Made by a program: the position numbers and the translations under genes
Shown: positions 1 through 5,736 of the stretch, piece by piece
Position numbering within the stretch: position 1 is the first letter of the stretch
How the letters are laid out: the number at the start of each line of letters is the position of its first letter
Notes under the pieces: generated by a model
The model's input: only the letters and a program-made list of their open reading frames with translations
What the model was told of the DNA's origin: nothing
Database searches by the model: none
Assembly (NCBI GenBank): GCA_021815655.1
Contig: JAKAGJ010000141.1
Span: forward strand, 1-6,283
Source of the DNA: Deltaproteobacteria bacterium
Lineage (GTDB): Bacteria; Desulfobacterota; Desulfarculia; Desulfarculales; Desulfarculaceae
DNA length: 6,283 nucleotides
Direction: 5' to 3'

Positions 1-1314
1 GTCAAGCTGTTGGACGGCAGCTTGAACAGCCTGCACAACGGCTCGGGCATGAAGATCCACTTCGGCACCGGCAACAGCGCCGCCCAGGACTACTACTACG
101 TCAACATCGGCGACATGCGCGCCACCGAGGGCACCGGCCTGCGCGTGGGCAGCAGCGACACCAACGACATCTTCCGCACCACCGCCCTGAGCGCCGCCAC
201 CCCCACCACGGCCCTGGGCGGCACCAGCGGCATCTTCGGAATCCAGTACTCCACCGACGGTGGCACCTCCTGGAGCAACTACGGCTACGTCAACGTCAGC
301 GCCGGCACCGACACCCTGACCACGGTCATGGACAAGATCAACCAGGGCTCGGCCCAGACCGGCTCATTCGTATACGGTTCCATGGCCTTCACCTCCAGCG
401 ACATGTACGGTCAGACCCTGACCATCGGCACCGCGGTGTTCTCCTTCAGCTCCGGCGGGGCGACAGCCACCACTTTCGACAGCGCCACCGGGCTGGGGGT
501 CATCGGCACTTCCATCAACGGCGGGTGGACCGGCACCACGGTGGGCTACGAAATTGAATCCATAATCAACAACAACATTAACGACTTCGGACTCTATGCC
601 GGTGGCGCCATCGCCACGACCGGGACCAGCGCCCTCTACCTGACCAGCACCGAACTGGGCAGCACCACCCCCATCGTGCTGGCCACCACCCTCACCAGCG
701 TCACCCCCTCCTCGGCGGGAAACCTGACTGGCGGCGGCGGCACCCAGGTCACCGCCTCGCTCTACCATGATTCGGTCCACAATAACTACCAACTCCAGCT
801 CAACAACAACAGCCGGGGCGACAACTTCCAGATGCGCATCGTCACCACCGACGGCTGGGATTTGGGGCCGGGCACCTCCACTCAGGGCACCCAAACGGGA
901 CCCGTAGTTTTCAATCGTGTAGACTTTTTGAGCAACTACAGCCTGACCGATCAGTCCAGTGATTGGAGCCAGGTGCAGAACGCCTCCGGCAACACCAACT
1001 GGGACGGCAAGGACATCCTCACCCAGTCCGGCGCGCAGAAGGCCCTGGCCCAGTTGGACGCGGCCATCAAGACCAAGGACACCGCCCGCGCGCACCTGGG
1101 CGCCTTGCAGAACCGGCTGAACAACACCATCACCAACCTGCAGATCCAGGCCGAGAACCTGCAAGCCGCCGAGTCGCGCATCAGTGACGTGGACGTGGCC
1201 ACCGAGATGACCCAGTTCACGCGCAACAACATCATGGCCCAGGCCGGCGTGGCCATGCTGGCCCAGGCCAACAGCCTGCCCCAGCTGGCCCTCCAGCTCC
1301 TCAGCGGCCGCTAG
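1..1314 (+). CDS. fliC: Flagellin, C-terminal part (5' end outside window)
   Basis: Structural subunit of the flagellar filament, secreted through the flagellar type III system. The reading frame is open to base 1, so the N-terminal D0/D1 helices are missing. The first visible residues, VKLLDGS, match the end of the conserved N-terminal flagellin domain. About 437 residues are visible, so the full protein is probably well over 500 residues and larger than a minimal flagellin. A stretch near residues 97-117 (VSAGTDTLTTVMDKINQG) resembles the flagellin hook IN motif. Residues about 120-300 are a variable Ser/Thr/Gly/Asn-rich surface region with very few lysines. Residues about 345-436 are the conserved C-terminal domain, with SRISDVDVATEMTQFTRNNI and the tail AQANSLPQLALQLLSGR. 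It ends with TAG and is followed at once by a strong terminator. The glycosyltransferase downstream suggests the surface domain is O-glycosylated, which is inference. Family assignment is secure. Confidence 0.97.
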   Translation, partial: VKLLDGSLNSLHNGSGMKIHFGTGNSAAQDYYYVNIGDMRATEGTGLRVGSSDTNDIFRTTALSAATPTTALGGTSGIFGIQYSTDGGTSWSNYGYVNVSAGTDTLTTVMDKINQGSAQTGSFVYGSMAFTSSDMYGQTLTIGTAVFSFSSGGATATTFDSATGLGVIGTSINGGWTGTTVGYEIESIINNNINDFGLYAGGAIATTGTSALYLTSTELGSTTPIVLATTLTSVTPSSAGNLTGGGGTQVTASLYHDSVHNNYQLQLNNNSRGDNFQMRIVTTDGWDLGPGTSTQGTQTGPVVFNRVDFLSNYSLTDQSSDWSQVQNASGNTNWDGKDILTQSGAQKALAQLDAAIKTKDTARAHLGALQNRLNNTITNLQIQAENLQAAESRISDVDVATEMTQFTRNNIMAQAGVAMLAQANSLPQLALQLLSGR

Positions 1315-1364
1315 GCCTAAAACCCACCGGCTGGGCCCCCCGGGCCCCGCCGCCCCGCGAGCAA

Positions 1365-1407
1365 GCCGGGCCCCATCCTCGCCAGAGGGTGGGGCCCGGC
1401 CCCTTTG
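1365..1407 (+). terminator. Strong rho-independent-type terminator of the flagellin gene
   Basis: Bases 1365-1380 pair with 1385-1400 over 16 base pairs, with one T-G wobble and a four-base loop (GCCA). A short CCCTTT tail follows. The tail is poor in T, but the stem is exceptionally long and GC-rich. Just upstream, GGGCCC at 1333-1338 and 1342-1347 can form a second small hairpin. The position 50 bases after the flagellin stop fits transcription termination and protection of the flagellin mRNA 3' end. Confidence 0.85.
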
Positions 1408-1439
1408 AGGCCTCGCCTGGCCGCCGCTGGCCTGAATTA

Positions 1440-1455
1440 CGGCACGATATTTGAA
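1440..1455 (+). promoter_or_regulatory. Sigma-54-like promoter box A, upstream of the small flagellin-tail gene
   Basis: CGGCACG-ATAT-TTGAA matches the sigma-54 consensus TGGCACG-N4-TTGCW with exact spacing, but has A where the -12 C is expected and C for the first T. The predicted start is near 1466, giving a 5' leader of about 56 bases before the small gene. A 21-base stretch starting at 1441 is 17/21 identical to one starting at 1761 (box B). No sigma-28 -35 element (TAAA) is found at the right distance, although GCACGATA loosely resembles a sigma-28 -10. The call rests on the match to the consensus and on the duplication. Confidence 0.5.
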
Positions 1456-1471
1456 TAAATTGAGCCCGGGA

Positions 1472-1516
1472 CCCCGCCCAGGACGGCGGGGCAGGGTTAT
1501 ACGCCGTTTATGAGGA
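1472..1516 (+). promoter_or_regulatory. Leader hairpin plus GGA-containing Shine-Dalgarno (possible CsrA-type target)
   Basis: CCCCGCC at 1472-1478 pairs perfectly with GGCGGGG at 1485-1491, exposing the hexaloop CAGGAC, which contains AGGA. A second GGA (1514-1516) lies in the Shine-Dalgarno GAGGAA (1512-1517) of the small gene, 33 bases downstream. One GGA in a hairpin loop and another over the ribosome site is the usual layout of CsrA/RsmA targets, and flagellin mRNAs are known CsrA targets in several bacteria. Binding here is inference. Confidence 0.35.
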
Positions 1517-1521
1517 AAATC

Positions 1522-1731
1522 ATGCCTAGCACGCCCCAAATCATGCCGCGGTCCGCTTCTGTCCCCGCCCCCCAGCCGCCACGGGAATGCCTGTTCCTGA
1601 CCCGTCAGATGGCCGAGTCCCTCCGTGGCCGCATCCTGGACCTCAGTGGCCTGGCCCTGCGCGCCCAGGCCAACAGCCTGCCCAAGCTGGCCTGCCTGTT
1701 GCTGGCCGGCAGCCAGCCGCCGCGGCAATGA
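1522..1731 (+). CDS. Small protein with a flagellin C-terminal tail-like segment
   Basis: A 69-residue protein of unknown function. The start at 1522 is preferred over the in-frame ATG at 1510 because GAGGAA (1512-1517) sits four bases upstream of it, whereas 1510 has no ribosome site. Residues about 1-25 are proline-rich and unlike flagellin. From about residue 29 the sequence aligns without gaps to the flagellin tail encoded upstream: LSGLALRAQANSLPKLACLL against AGVAMLAQANSLPQLALQLL, about 17 identities over 36 residues. The flagellin domain before that tail is absent. There is no signal peptide or clear membrane segment. It has its own sigma-54-like box and leader hairpin. In flagellin this helix packs in the filament core and is the region bound by the export chaperone FliS, so a decoy or regulatory role is possible. 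A decayed remnant of a second flagellin is the alternative. Short motility proteins with flagellin-tail character (YjfB type) exist, but I do not recognise this one as a member. Confidence 0.6.
   Translation: MPSTPQIMPRSASVPAPQPPRECLFLTRQMAESLRGRILDLSGLALRAQANSLPKLACLLLAGSQPPRQ
1663..1692 (+). repeat. 30-base direct repeat of the flagellin 3' end (partner at 1261-1290)
   Basis: Bases 1663-1692 match 1261-1290 at 29 of 30 positions, with the first 21 identical. Both copies are in the same reading phase and encode AQANSLP followed by Q or K and LA. Identity drops on both sides although the protein alignment continues, so this is either a local gene-conversion tract or strong conservation combined with shared codon preference. 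Confidence 0.8.
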
Positions 1732-1759
1732 GGGGGCGGCTTTATTTAATCGCCCATGG

Positions 1760-1775
1760 TGGCACGATAATTGTA
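1760..1775 (+). promoter_or_regulatory. Sigma-54-like promoter box B, upstream of the glycosyltransferase gene
   Basis: TGGCACG-ATAA-TTGTA has a perfect -24 half (TGGCACG) and exact spacing to a TTG -12 half, with T in place of the expected C. It lies in an AT-rich patch within GC-rich DNA. The predicted start is near 1786, about 49 bases before the glycosyltransferase ATG. It is the near-twin of the box at 1440, suggesting that the small gene and the glycosylation genes share control, perhaps as late flagellar genes. GATAAT (1766-1771) could also act as a sigma-70 -10, but no good -35 is seen. Confidence 0.55.
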
Positions 1776-1786
1776 TATTTTCCGCT

Positions 1787-1831
1787 ATGAGCGGCCCCGC
1801 CCCGAGGCTGGGCAACCTGGCCAACCTCTAG
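1787..1831 (+). other. Possible 14-codon leader ORF ending just before the glycosyltransferase
   Basis: ATG at 1787 opens a frame encoding MSGPAPRLGNLANL and ends with TAG at 1829-1831, three bases before the glycosyltransferase ATG and in the same frame. The predicted transcript start from box B is within a base or two of this ATG, so it would be translated nearly leaderless. It could bring ribosomes to the glycosyltransferase start, which has no visible Shine-Dalgarno. It may equally be chance. Confidence 0.2.
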
Positions 1832-1834
1832 CGG

Positions 1835-4800
1835 ATGAACGTGCTCCTCATGAAGCGCAAGAAGCCACACTCCAGCCGTCAGAGCCAGGCCGGCCCCCCG
1901 GCGGCCGCCACCGGGGCCCCCGCCTCGGATATCAATGAAAACGATACGCTGGCCCAGGCCAGGCAACTAATCTCCCTGGGGCGCCAGGACGAGGCCCTGG
2001 TCCTTCTGACCCGCCTGGCCCAGGCGCCGCTGCCGGCTCCAGAGGCCCTGGAGGCCCTGGGGCGCCTGCACATGGACAGGCGGGAGTTTGTCGAGGCTGC
2101 GTCAGTATTTCGCCGCCTGAGCCGCCAGACGCCCCGGGACGCGGCCTTGCGCAACTCCCTGGCCATGGCCCTGGTCATGTCCGGCCGCCGCCCGGAGGCC
2201 CGCCCCGAGTTGGAGGAGGCGGTGCGCCTGGCCCCCCAGGAGCCCATCTTTCAGTTCAACCTGGGCAAGTACTACATCCTGGTGGAGGACTACGCCCAAG
2301 GCCGGCGGGTGCTGGAGGGCCTTCTGCCCCAGGCCCCGCCGGAAATGCGCGACCAGACCCTGGGGCATCTCAACCAGTGCCTGGCCAGGCTGGGCCTGCC
2401 CCTGGCCAGCGCCCAGGGGGCCATGGTCTTCCATCCCGCGCCCGGCGGCGCGGCGGCCCCGGCCAGGGAGATGCTCCTGTGTTGCAGCCCGGGCATGGAC
2501 AGCTTCGTGGACGGGCTCATCAGCGGCTTGGCCCCTCGGGTGCGGGTGGAGAAGCTGGTTTCCCAAGAGCCCGAGGAAATCCTGGCGGCCGTCAAGCGGC
2601 ATCAGACCATCTGGATCGAGTGGGGCAACGAGCTGGCCGAGTTTTTGACCAGGCAGGGCGCCGAGGCCCTCAAGGGCAAGCGGGTGATCCTGCGCATCCA
2701 TGCCTACGAGGTGATGCAGGGCCAGGCCGAGCGCATAGACTATGGCCAGGTGACGGACCTCATGTTCGTCTGCGCCGGCATGCGCGACCTGCTCCTGGCG
2801 CGCCGCCCCGAGATACGCCAGCAGGTCAAACGCATCCACGTCATCCCCAACGGCATAGACACCGGGCGTTTCCAGTTGACCCCCCACCCCGCGGGCCTGG
2901 AAATCGCCTACGTGGGCTACCTGAATTTCAAGAAGGGGCCCATGGTGCTGATGCACGCCCTCAAGGCCCTGCACAGCCGCGACCAGCGCTGCCACCTGCA
3001 CGTGGCCGGGATTTTCCAGGACCGCTACAGCGAGACCGCCTGCCGCCACTTCCTGGCCCAGAACAACCTGGAGGGCGCGGTGCGCTTCCACGGCTGGGTC
3101 AAGGACGTAGAGCCCTGGCTGGCCGACAAGAGCGCCATCATCTGCACCAGCCTCTCGGAGAGCCAGGGCCTGGGGCTGATGGAGGCCCTGGCCATGGGGC
3201 TCAAGCCCCTGATCTACAATTTCCACACCGCCCGCCACATCTACCCCCGCCAATGGCTGTGGAACAACCTGGAGGAACTGGGCGAGCTGGTCTACGAGGC
3301 CCACGACCCCCGCGAGGGCCGGCGCTTCGTGGAGGAGAACTACTCCCTGGACTTGCAGGTCCAGCGGCTTCAAGAAATGATCTTCGAGGAGCGGGAGGTG
3401 GTATTTGCCGGGCCGCGGGTGGAACTGGCCGGCCTGCCCGAGGTGCCCTCCGCCTGCTTTAGCCCCAGTCTGCCCGAGCGCCGCGAGGCCAACCAGCGCT
3501 TCGGCCTGCAACTGAAGCAGGCGGGCCGGGTCAAGGCGGCCACGGTGTTTCTGGAAAGGGCCTGGAGCCAGTCCCGCTACCAGGATCGCCAGGCCGCCCA
3601 GGAACTCCTGGACTGCCATCTGCGGCGGGCGCGCTACGGTGAGTTGGGCCAGGTATATCGCCAGATGGGCCTGGCCGCCGCCGCCCGGGGCGACTACGAG
3701 GCCATGCTGGCGGCCTTCTATGAATTTTACTACGGCGCCTATCGCCACACCGGCTCCTACCGCTGGCAGCGCTTCGATCCGGCCATCGACACCGTGCTCC
3801 GGCTGGTGGCCGACAAGGTGGAACCCCTGCCCGCTCACCAGGAGCTGATCGCGCGCGTGGACCCGGCCAAGGTCAAGGTGGCCCTGGTGCTGGAATCCTT
3901 CGACCCGGCCTGGGCCACGGTCAAGCGTTTCGTGGACATCGGCCGGCGCCTGGACAAGTCCCGCTTCGAAGTGATCTACCTGACGCGCATGGAATTGCAG
4001 GACTCCTGGCGCCCGCTGCTGGATGAGCTTCAGGCCCGTGGCTGCCACCTGTTATGGGCGCCCGGCCAGGAGTATTACGCCAAGATTCAGGGCTTCCTGT
4101 ATGCCCTGCGCCACATGGGCTGCGACGCGCTCATGCTCAACACGCAATTTCTAACCCCCTGGTACGACCTGCTGGCCCTGTGCGGCGCCGCCCGGCGGGT
4201 GCTCAAGTTCGTGGCCCAAACCGGCGGTCTGGAGAGCTCCAGCGACTTGGCGGTCAGCGTGCTGGGGCGCGATTTGGTGGAGGAGGTGGCCGAGGGCGTC
4301 CATATCGGCCCGGCCCAGGTGGTGGAGGGCGTGCGCCAGCGCGCGGAGCGCCAGGGCCCGGCCGGCCGCCTCAAGGCCGTCTGCGTGGGGCGTCCGGTCA
4401 AGTTCATCAACAATCACCAGTTCTGGAGCGTGCTCGGCCAGATACTTGAGGAGATACCCGGACTGGAGCTGAGCGTGATCGGCTGCCAGGCCCGGGACAT
4501 CTTCGGCGGTCAGCCCAGCCCCCATGAGCGGCTGCGATTTCTGGGCTTCCGCCAGGATGTCCACCAGCTCCTGGCCGACTACGACGTGCTGATCGACACC
4601 TGGCCCTTGGGCGGGGGCAGCGCCGTGCGCGAGGCCCACGCCGCCGGCGTCCCGGTCATCTCCTATGCCACCGACTGGCACCAGCACTATGGCGTGGATG
4701 CCACCTTCGAGGGCGGCCTGGATGACTTCGTGCATCCCGAACTCCTGCTGCCGGGCTTTGAACTCAGCCGATTGCGGACGCTTTTGGGCCGGCTGGCCGG

Positions 4801-4915
4801 CGACCTGGACTACTATCGGCGCATCCAGTCGCAATGCCGGAGCATCCCCGCCCTGAGCCCGGCCCAGTTCGCCGCCCGGCTGGAAGAGGTGCTGCTGCAA
4901 CTGGCCGGCCGCTAG
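1835..4915 (+). CDS. TPR protein with tandem GT-B glycosyltransferase modules, probable flagellin glycosyltransferase
   Basis: A 1026-residue cytosolic protein with no signal peptide or membrane segment. Residues 1-30 are basic and low-complexity. Residues about 35-190 form TPR-like helical repeats (EALEALGRLHMDRREFVEAA, then NSLAMALVMSGRRPEARPEL). Residues about 212-520 are a GT4-type GT-B enzyme: IPNGID at 337-342, GYLNFKKGP at 361-369, and the EX7E motif E442/E450 in ESQGLGLMEA. Residues about 550-640 are a second helical TPR-like linker. Residues about 680-1026 are a second GT-B module whose nucleotide-sugar half has VGRPVKFIN (851-859) and LIDTWPLGGGSAVREAHAAG (919-938). This resembles the OGT/SPINDLY (GT41) or GT4 donor site, but only the later glutamate (E933) is present. 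Position after flagellin suggests O-glycosylation of flagellin Ser/Thr, with TPRs holding the acceptor. The start is the first ATG after an in-frame TAG; Met6 (1850) is possible, and neither has a clear ribosome site. Fold is secure; substrate is inferred. Confidence 0.9.
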   Translation: MNVLLMKRKKPHSSRQSQAGPPAAATGAPASDINENDTLAQARQLISLGRQDEALVLLTRLAQAPLPAPEALEALGRLHMDRREFVEAASVFRRLSRQTPRDAALRNSLAMALVMSGRRPEARPELEEAVRLAPQEPIFQFNLGKYYILVEDYAQGRRVLEGLLPQAPPEMRDQTLGHLNQCLARLGLPLASAQGAMVFHPAPGGAAAPAREMLLCCSPGMDSFVDGLISGLAPRVRVEKLVSQEPEEILAAVKRHQTIWIEWGNELAEFLTRQGAEALKGKRVILRIHAYEVMQGQAERIDYGQVTDLMFVCAGMRDLLLARRPEIRQQVKRIHVIPNGIDTGRFQLTPHPAGLEIAYVGYLNFKKGPMVLMHALKALHSRDQRCHLHVAGIFQDRYSETACRHFLAQNNLEGAVRFHGWVKDVEPWLADKSAIICTSLSESQGLGLMEALAMGLKPLIYNFHTARHIYPRQWLWNNLEELGELVYEAHDPREGRRFVEENYSLDLQVQRLQEMIFEEREVVFAGPRVELAGLPEVPSACFSPSLPERREANQRFGLQLKQAGRVKAATVFLERAWSQSRYQDRQAAQELLDCHLRRARYGELGQVYRQMGLAAAARGDYEAMLAAFYEFYYGAYRHTGSYRWQRFDPAIDTVLRLVADKVEPLPAHQELIARVDPAKVKVALVLESFDPAWATVKRFVDIGRRLDKSRFEVIYLTRMELQDSWRPLLDELQARGCHLLWAPGQEYYAKIQGFLYALRHMGCDALMLNTQFLTPWYDLLALCGAARRVLKFVAQTGGLESSSDLAVSVLGRDLVEEVAEGVHIGPAQVVEGVRQRAERQGPAGRLKAVCVGRPVKFINNHQFWSVLGQILEEIPGLELSVIGCQARDIFGGQPSPHERLRFLGFRQDVHQLLADYDVLIDTWPLGGGSAVREAHAAGVPVISYATDWHQHYGVDATFEGGLDDFVHPELLLPGFELSRLRTLLGRLAGDLDYYRRIQSQCRSIPALSPAQFAARLEEVLLQLAGR

Positions 4916-4947
4916 GCCCGGGGTTGGGCGGGGAGGGCAGGGGAGTC

Positions 4948-5649
4948 ATGACGCGGGACCCGCAAAAGATCCTGATCCTGGGCACCGGCGGCAATTGCCG
5001 GGATATCCTGGACATCATCCTGGACATCAACGCCGCCGCCGGCCGCGCCCTGTGGGAGCCGGCGGGCTTTTTGGACGACGACCAAGCCCAGTGGGGCCGC
5101 CAGGTGTGCGGCTTGCCCGTGCGGGGGGCCCTGAGCGCCGCGGCGCGGCAGAGCGGCTGCCTGTTGGTCAACGGCATCGGCAGCCCCTTCAACCACCGCG
5201 ACAAGCCGGCCATCCTGGCCAAGACCGGCGCCGGCCCCGAGCGCTTCGCCACCCTGGTGCACCCCACGGCCACACTCTCGCGCTGGGCCAGCCTGGGCGC
5301 TGGCTGCGTGCTGTTCCCCCAGGTGGCGGTGCACAGCGGCGCCCGCCTGGGCGATCAGGTCATCGTGCTTACCGGCGGCGTCATCAACCACGACTGCCTG
5401 GTGGGCGACTATTCCTGCCTGGCCAGCGGGGTCCGCCTTTCCGGCGGGGTGGAGGTGGGCTCCTGCTGCTACCTGGGTAGCGCCAGCGCCGTGCGCGGCA
5501 ACCTCAAGATAGGCCCGGGCAGCCTGGTGGGCCTGGGCAGCGCCGTGGTCAGCGACGTGCCGCCCGACAGCGTGGTGGCCGGCAATCCCGCCCGGCCGCT
5601 CAGGAGCAACGCCGCCCCGGGGCGCCAGGGCCCCCGCCAGCCTTTTTAA
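4948..5649 (+). CDS. PglD/NeuD-family sugar O- or N-acetyltransferase (left-handed beta-helix)
   Basis: A 233-residue acyltransferase expected to move acetyl from acetyl-CoA to a hydroxyl or amino group of a nucleotide-linked sugar. Residues 7-75 form the PglD-type N-terminal Rossmann-like domain, with ILILGTGGNCRDILDII (8-24) and a GFLDDD segment (40-45). From about residue 104 (VHPTATLSRWASLG) hexapeptide repeats build the left-handed beta-helix. INHDC (146-150) holds the expected catalytic histidine H148, and the helix ends with SVVAGNPARPL (208-218), the usual closing motif. The last 15 residues are a Pro/Gly/Arg-rich tail. The start at 4948 has GGAGGG (4932-4937) and AGGGGAG (4939-4945) upstream. 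The gap of 32 bases after the glycosyltransferase, with no terminator, points to one operon. Here it probably completes an acetamido sugar used for the flagellar glycan, which is inference; surface polysaccharide is the alternative. Confidence 0.9.
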   Translation: MTRDPQKILILGTGGNCRDILDIILDINAAAGRALWEPAGFLDDDQAQWGRQVCGLPVRGALSAAARQSGCLLVNGIGSPFNHRDKPAILAKTGAGPERFATLVHPTATLSRWASLGAGCVLFPQVAVHSGARLGDQVIVLTGGVINHDCLVGDYSCLASGVRLSGGVEVGSCCYLGSASAVRGNLKIGPGSLVGLGSAVVSDVPPDSVVAGNPARPLRSNAAPGRQGPRQPF

Positions 5650-5654
5650 CCAAT

Positions 5655-5729
5655 TTGCGATCAATCAACTGGAGGGCGTTGCACGGGGCAGGGCGCCCCG
5701 TGCAGCACTCCCAACCAGTTTGATCGCAA
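5655..5729. terminator. Long imperfect inverted repeat between convergent genes, probable bidirectional terminator
   Basis: Outer arms TTGCGATCAA (5655-5664) and TTGATCGCAA (5720-5729) are perfect complements. AACTGG/CCAGTT pair inside them, and the core TGCACGGGGC (5680-5689) pairs with GCCCCGTGCA (5695-5704) around a five-base loop. Between these parts are small bulges. It fills almost the whole gap between two converging genes. No T-run follows on either strand, so it is not a textbook terminator. Confidence 0.6.
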
Positions 5730-5736
5730 CGCGGTA

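Noticed and set aside
1734..1755. Terminator hairpin after the small gene (GGGCG/CGCCC)
   Set aside because: Only a five-base stem around a 12-base AT-rich loop, with no T-run after it; too weak to call.
1740..1770. Sigma-28 promoter in front of the glycosyltransferase (CACGATAA as -10)
   Set aside because: No TAAA -35 element lies at the required distance, and the extra A within GC(A)CGATAA weakens the match; sigma-54 spacing fits better.
364..1824. 486-codon open frame on the - strand across flagellin and the intergenic region
   Set aside because: It runs through the terminator, promoter box and small gene, has Gly/Ala/Arg-rich composition and no motif; the + strand flagellin explains the region.
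1829..1831. Pyrrolysine or readthrough at the TAG between the leader ORF and the glycosyltransferase
   Set aside because: TAG is used as the true stop of flagellin (1312) and glycosyltransferase (4913), and nothing in the leader suggests a fused protein.
2102..4048. 648-codon open frame on the - strand opposite the glycosyltransferase
   Set aside because: It is a shadow of GC-rich third-position bias, has low-complexity His/Gly/Ala/Leu composition and no recognisable domain, while the + frame carries clear motifs.
4834..4947. Upstream extension of the acetyltransferase overlapping the glycosyltransferase end
   Set aside because: The extra 38 residues are Pro/Gly/Arg-rich and unlike the family; ATG at 4948 has a purine-rich ribosome site and begins right before the Rossmann motif.
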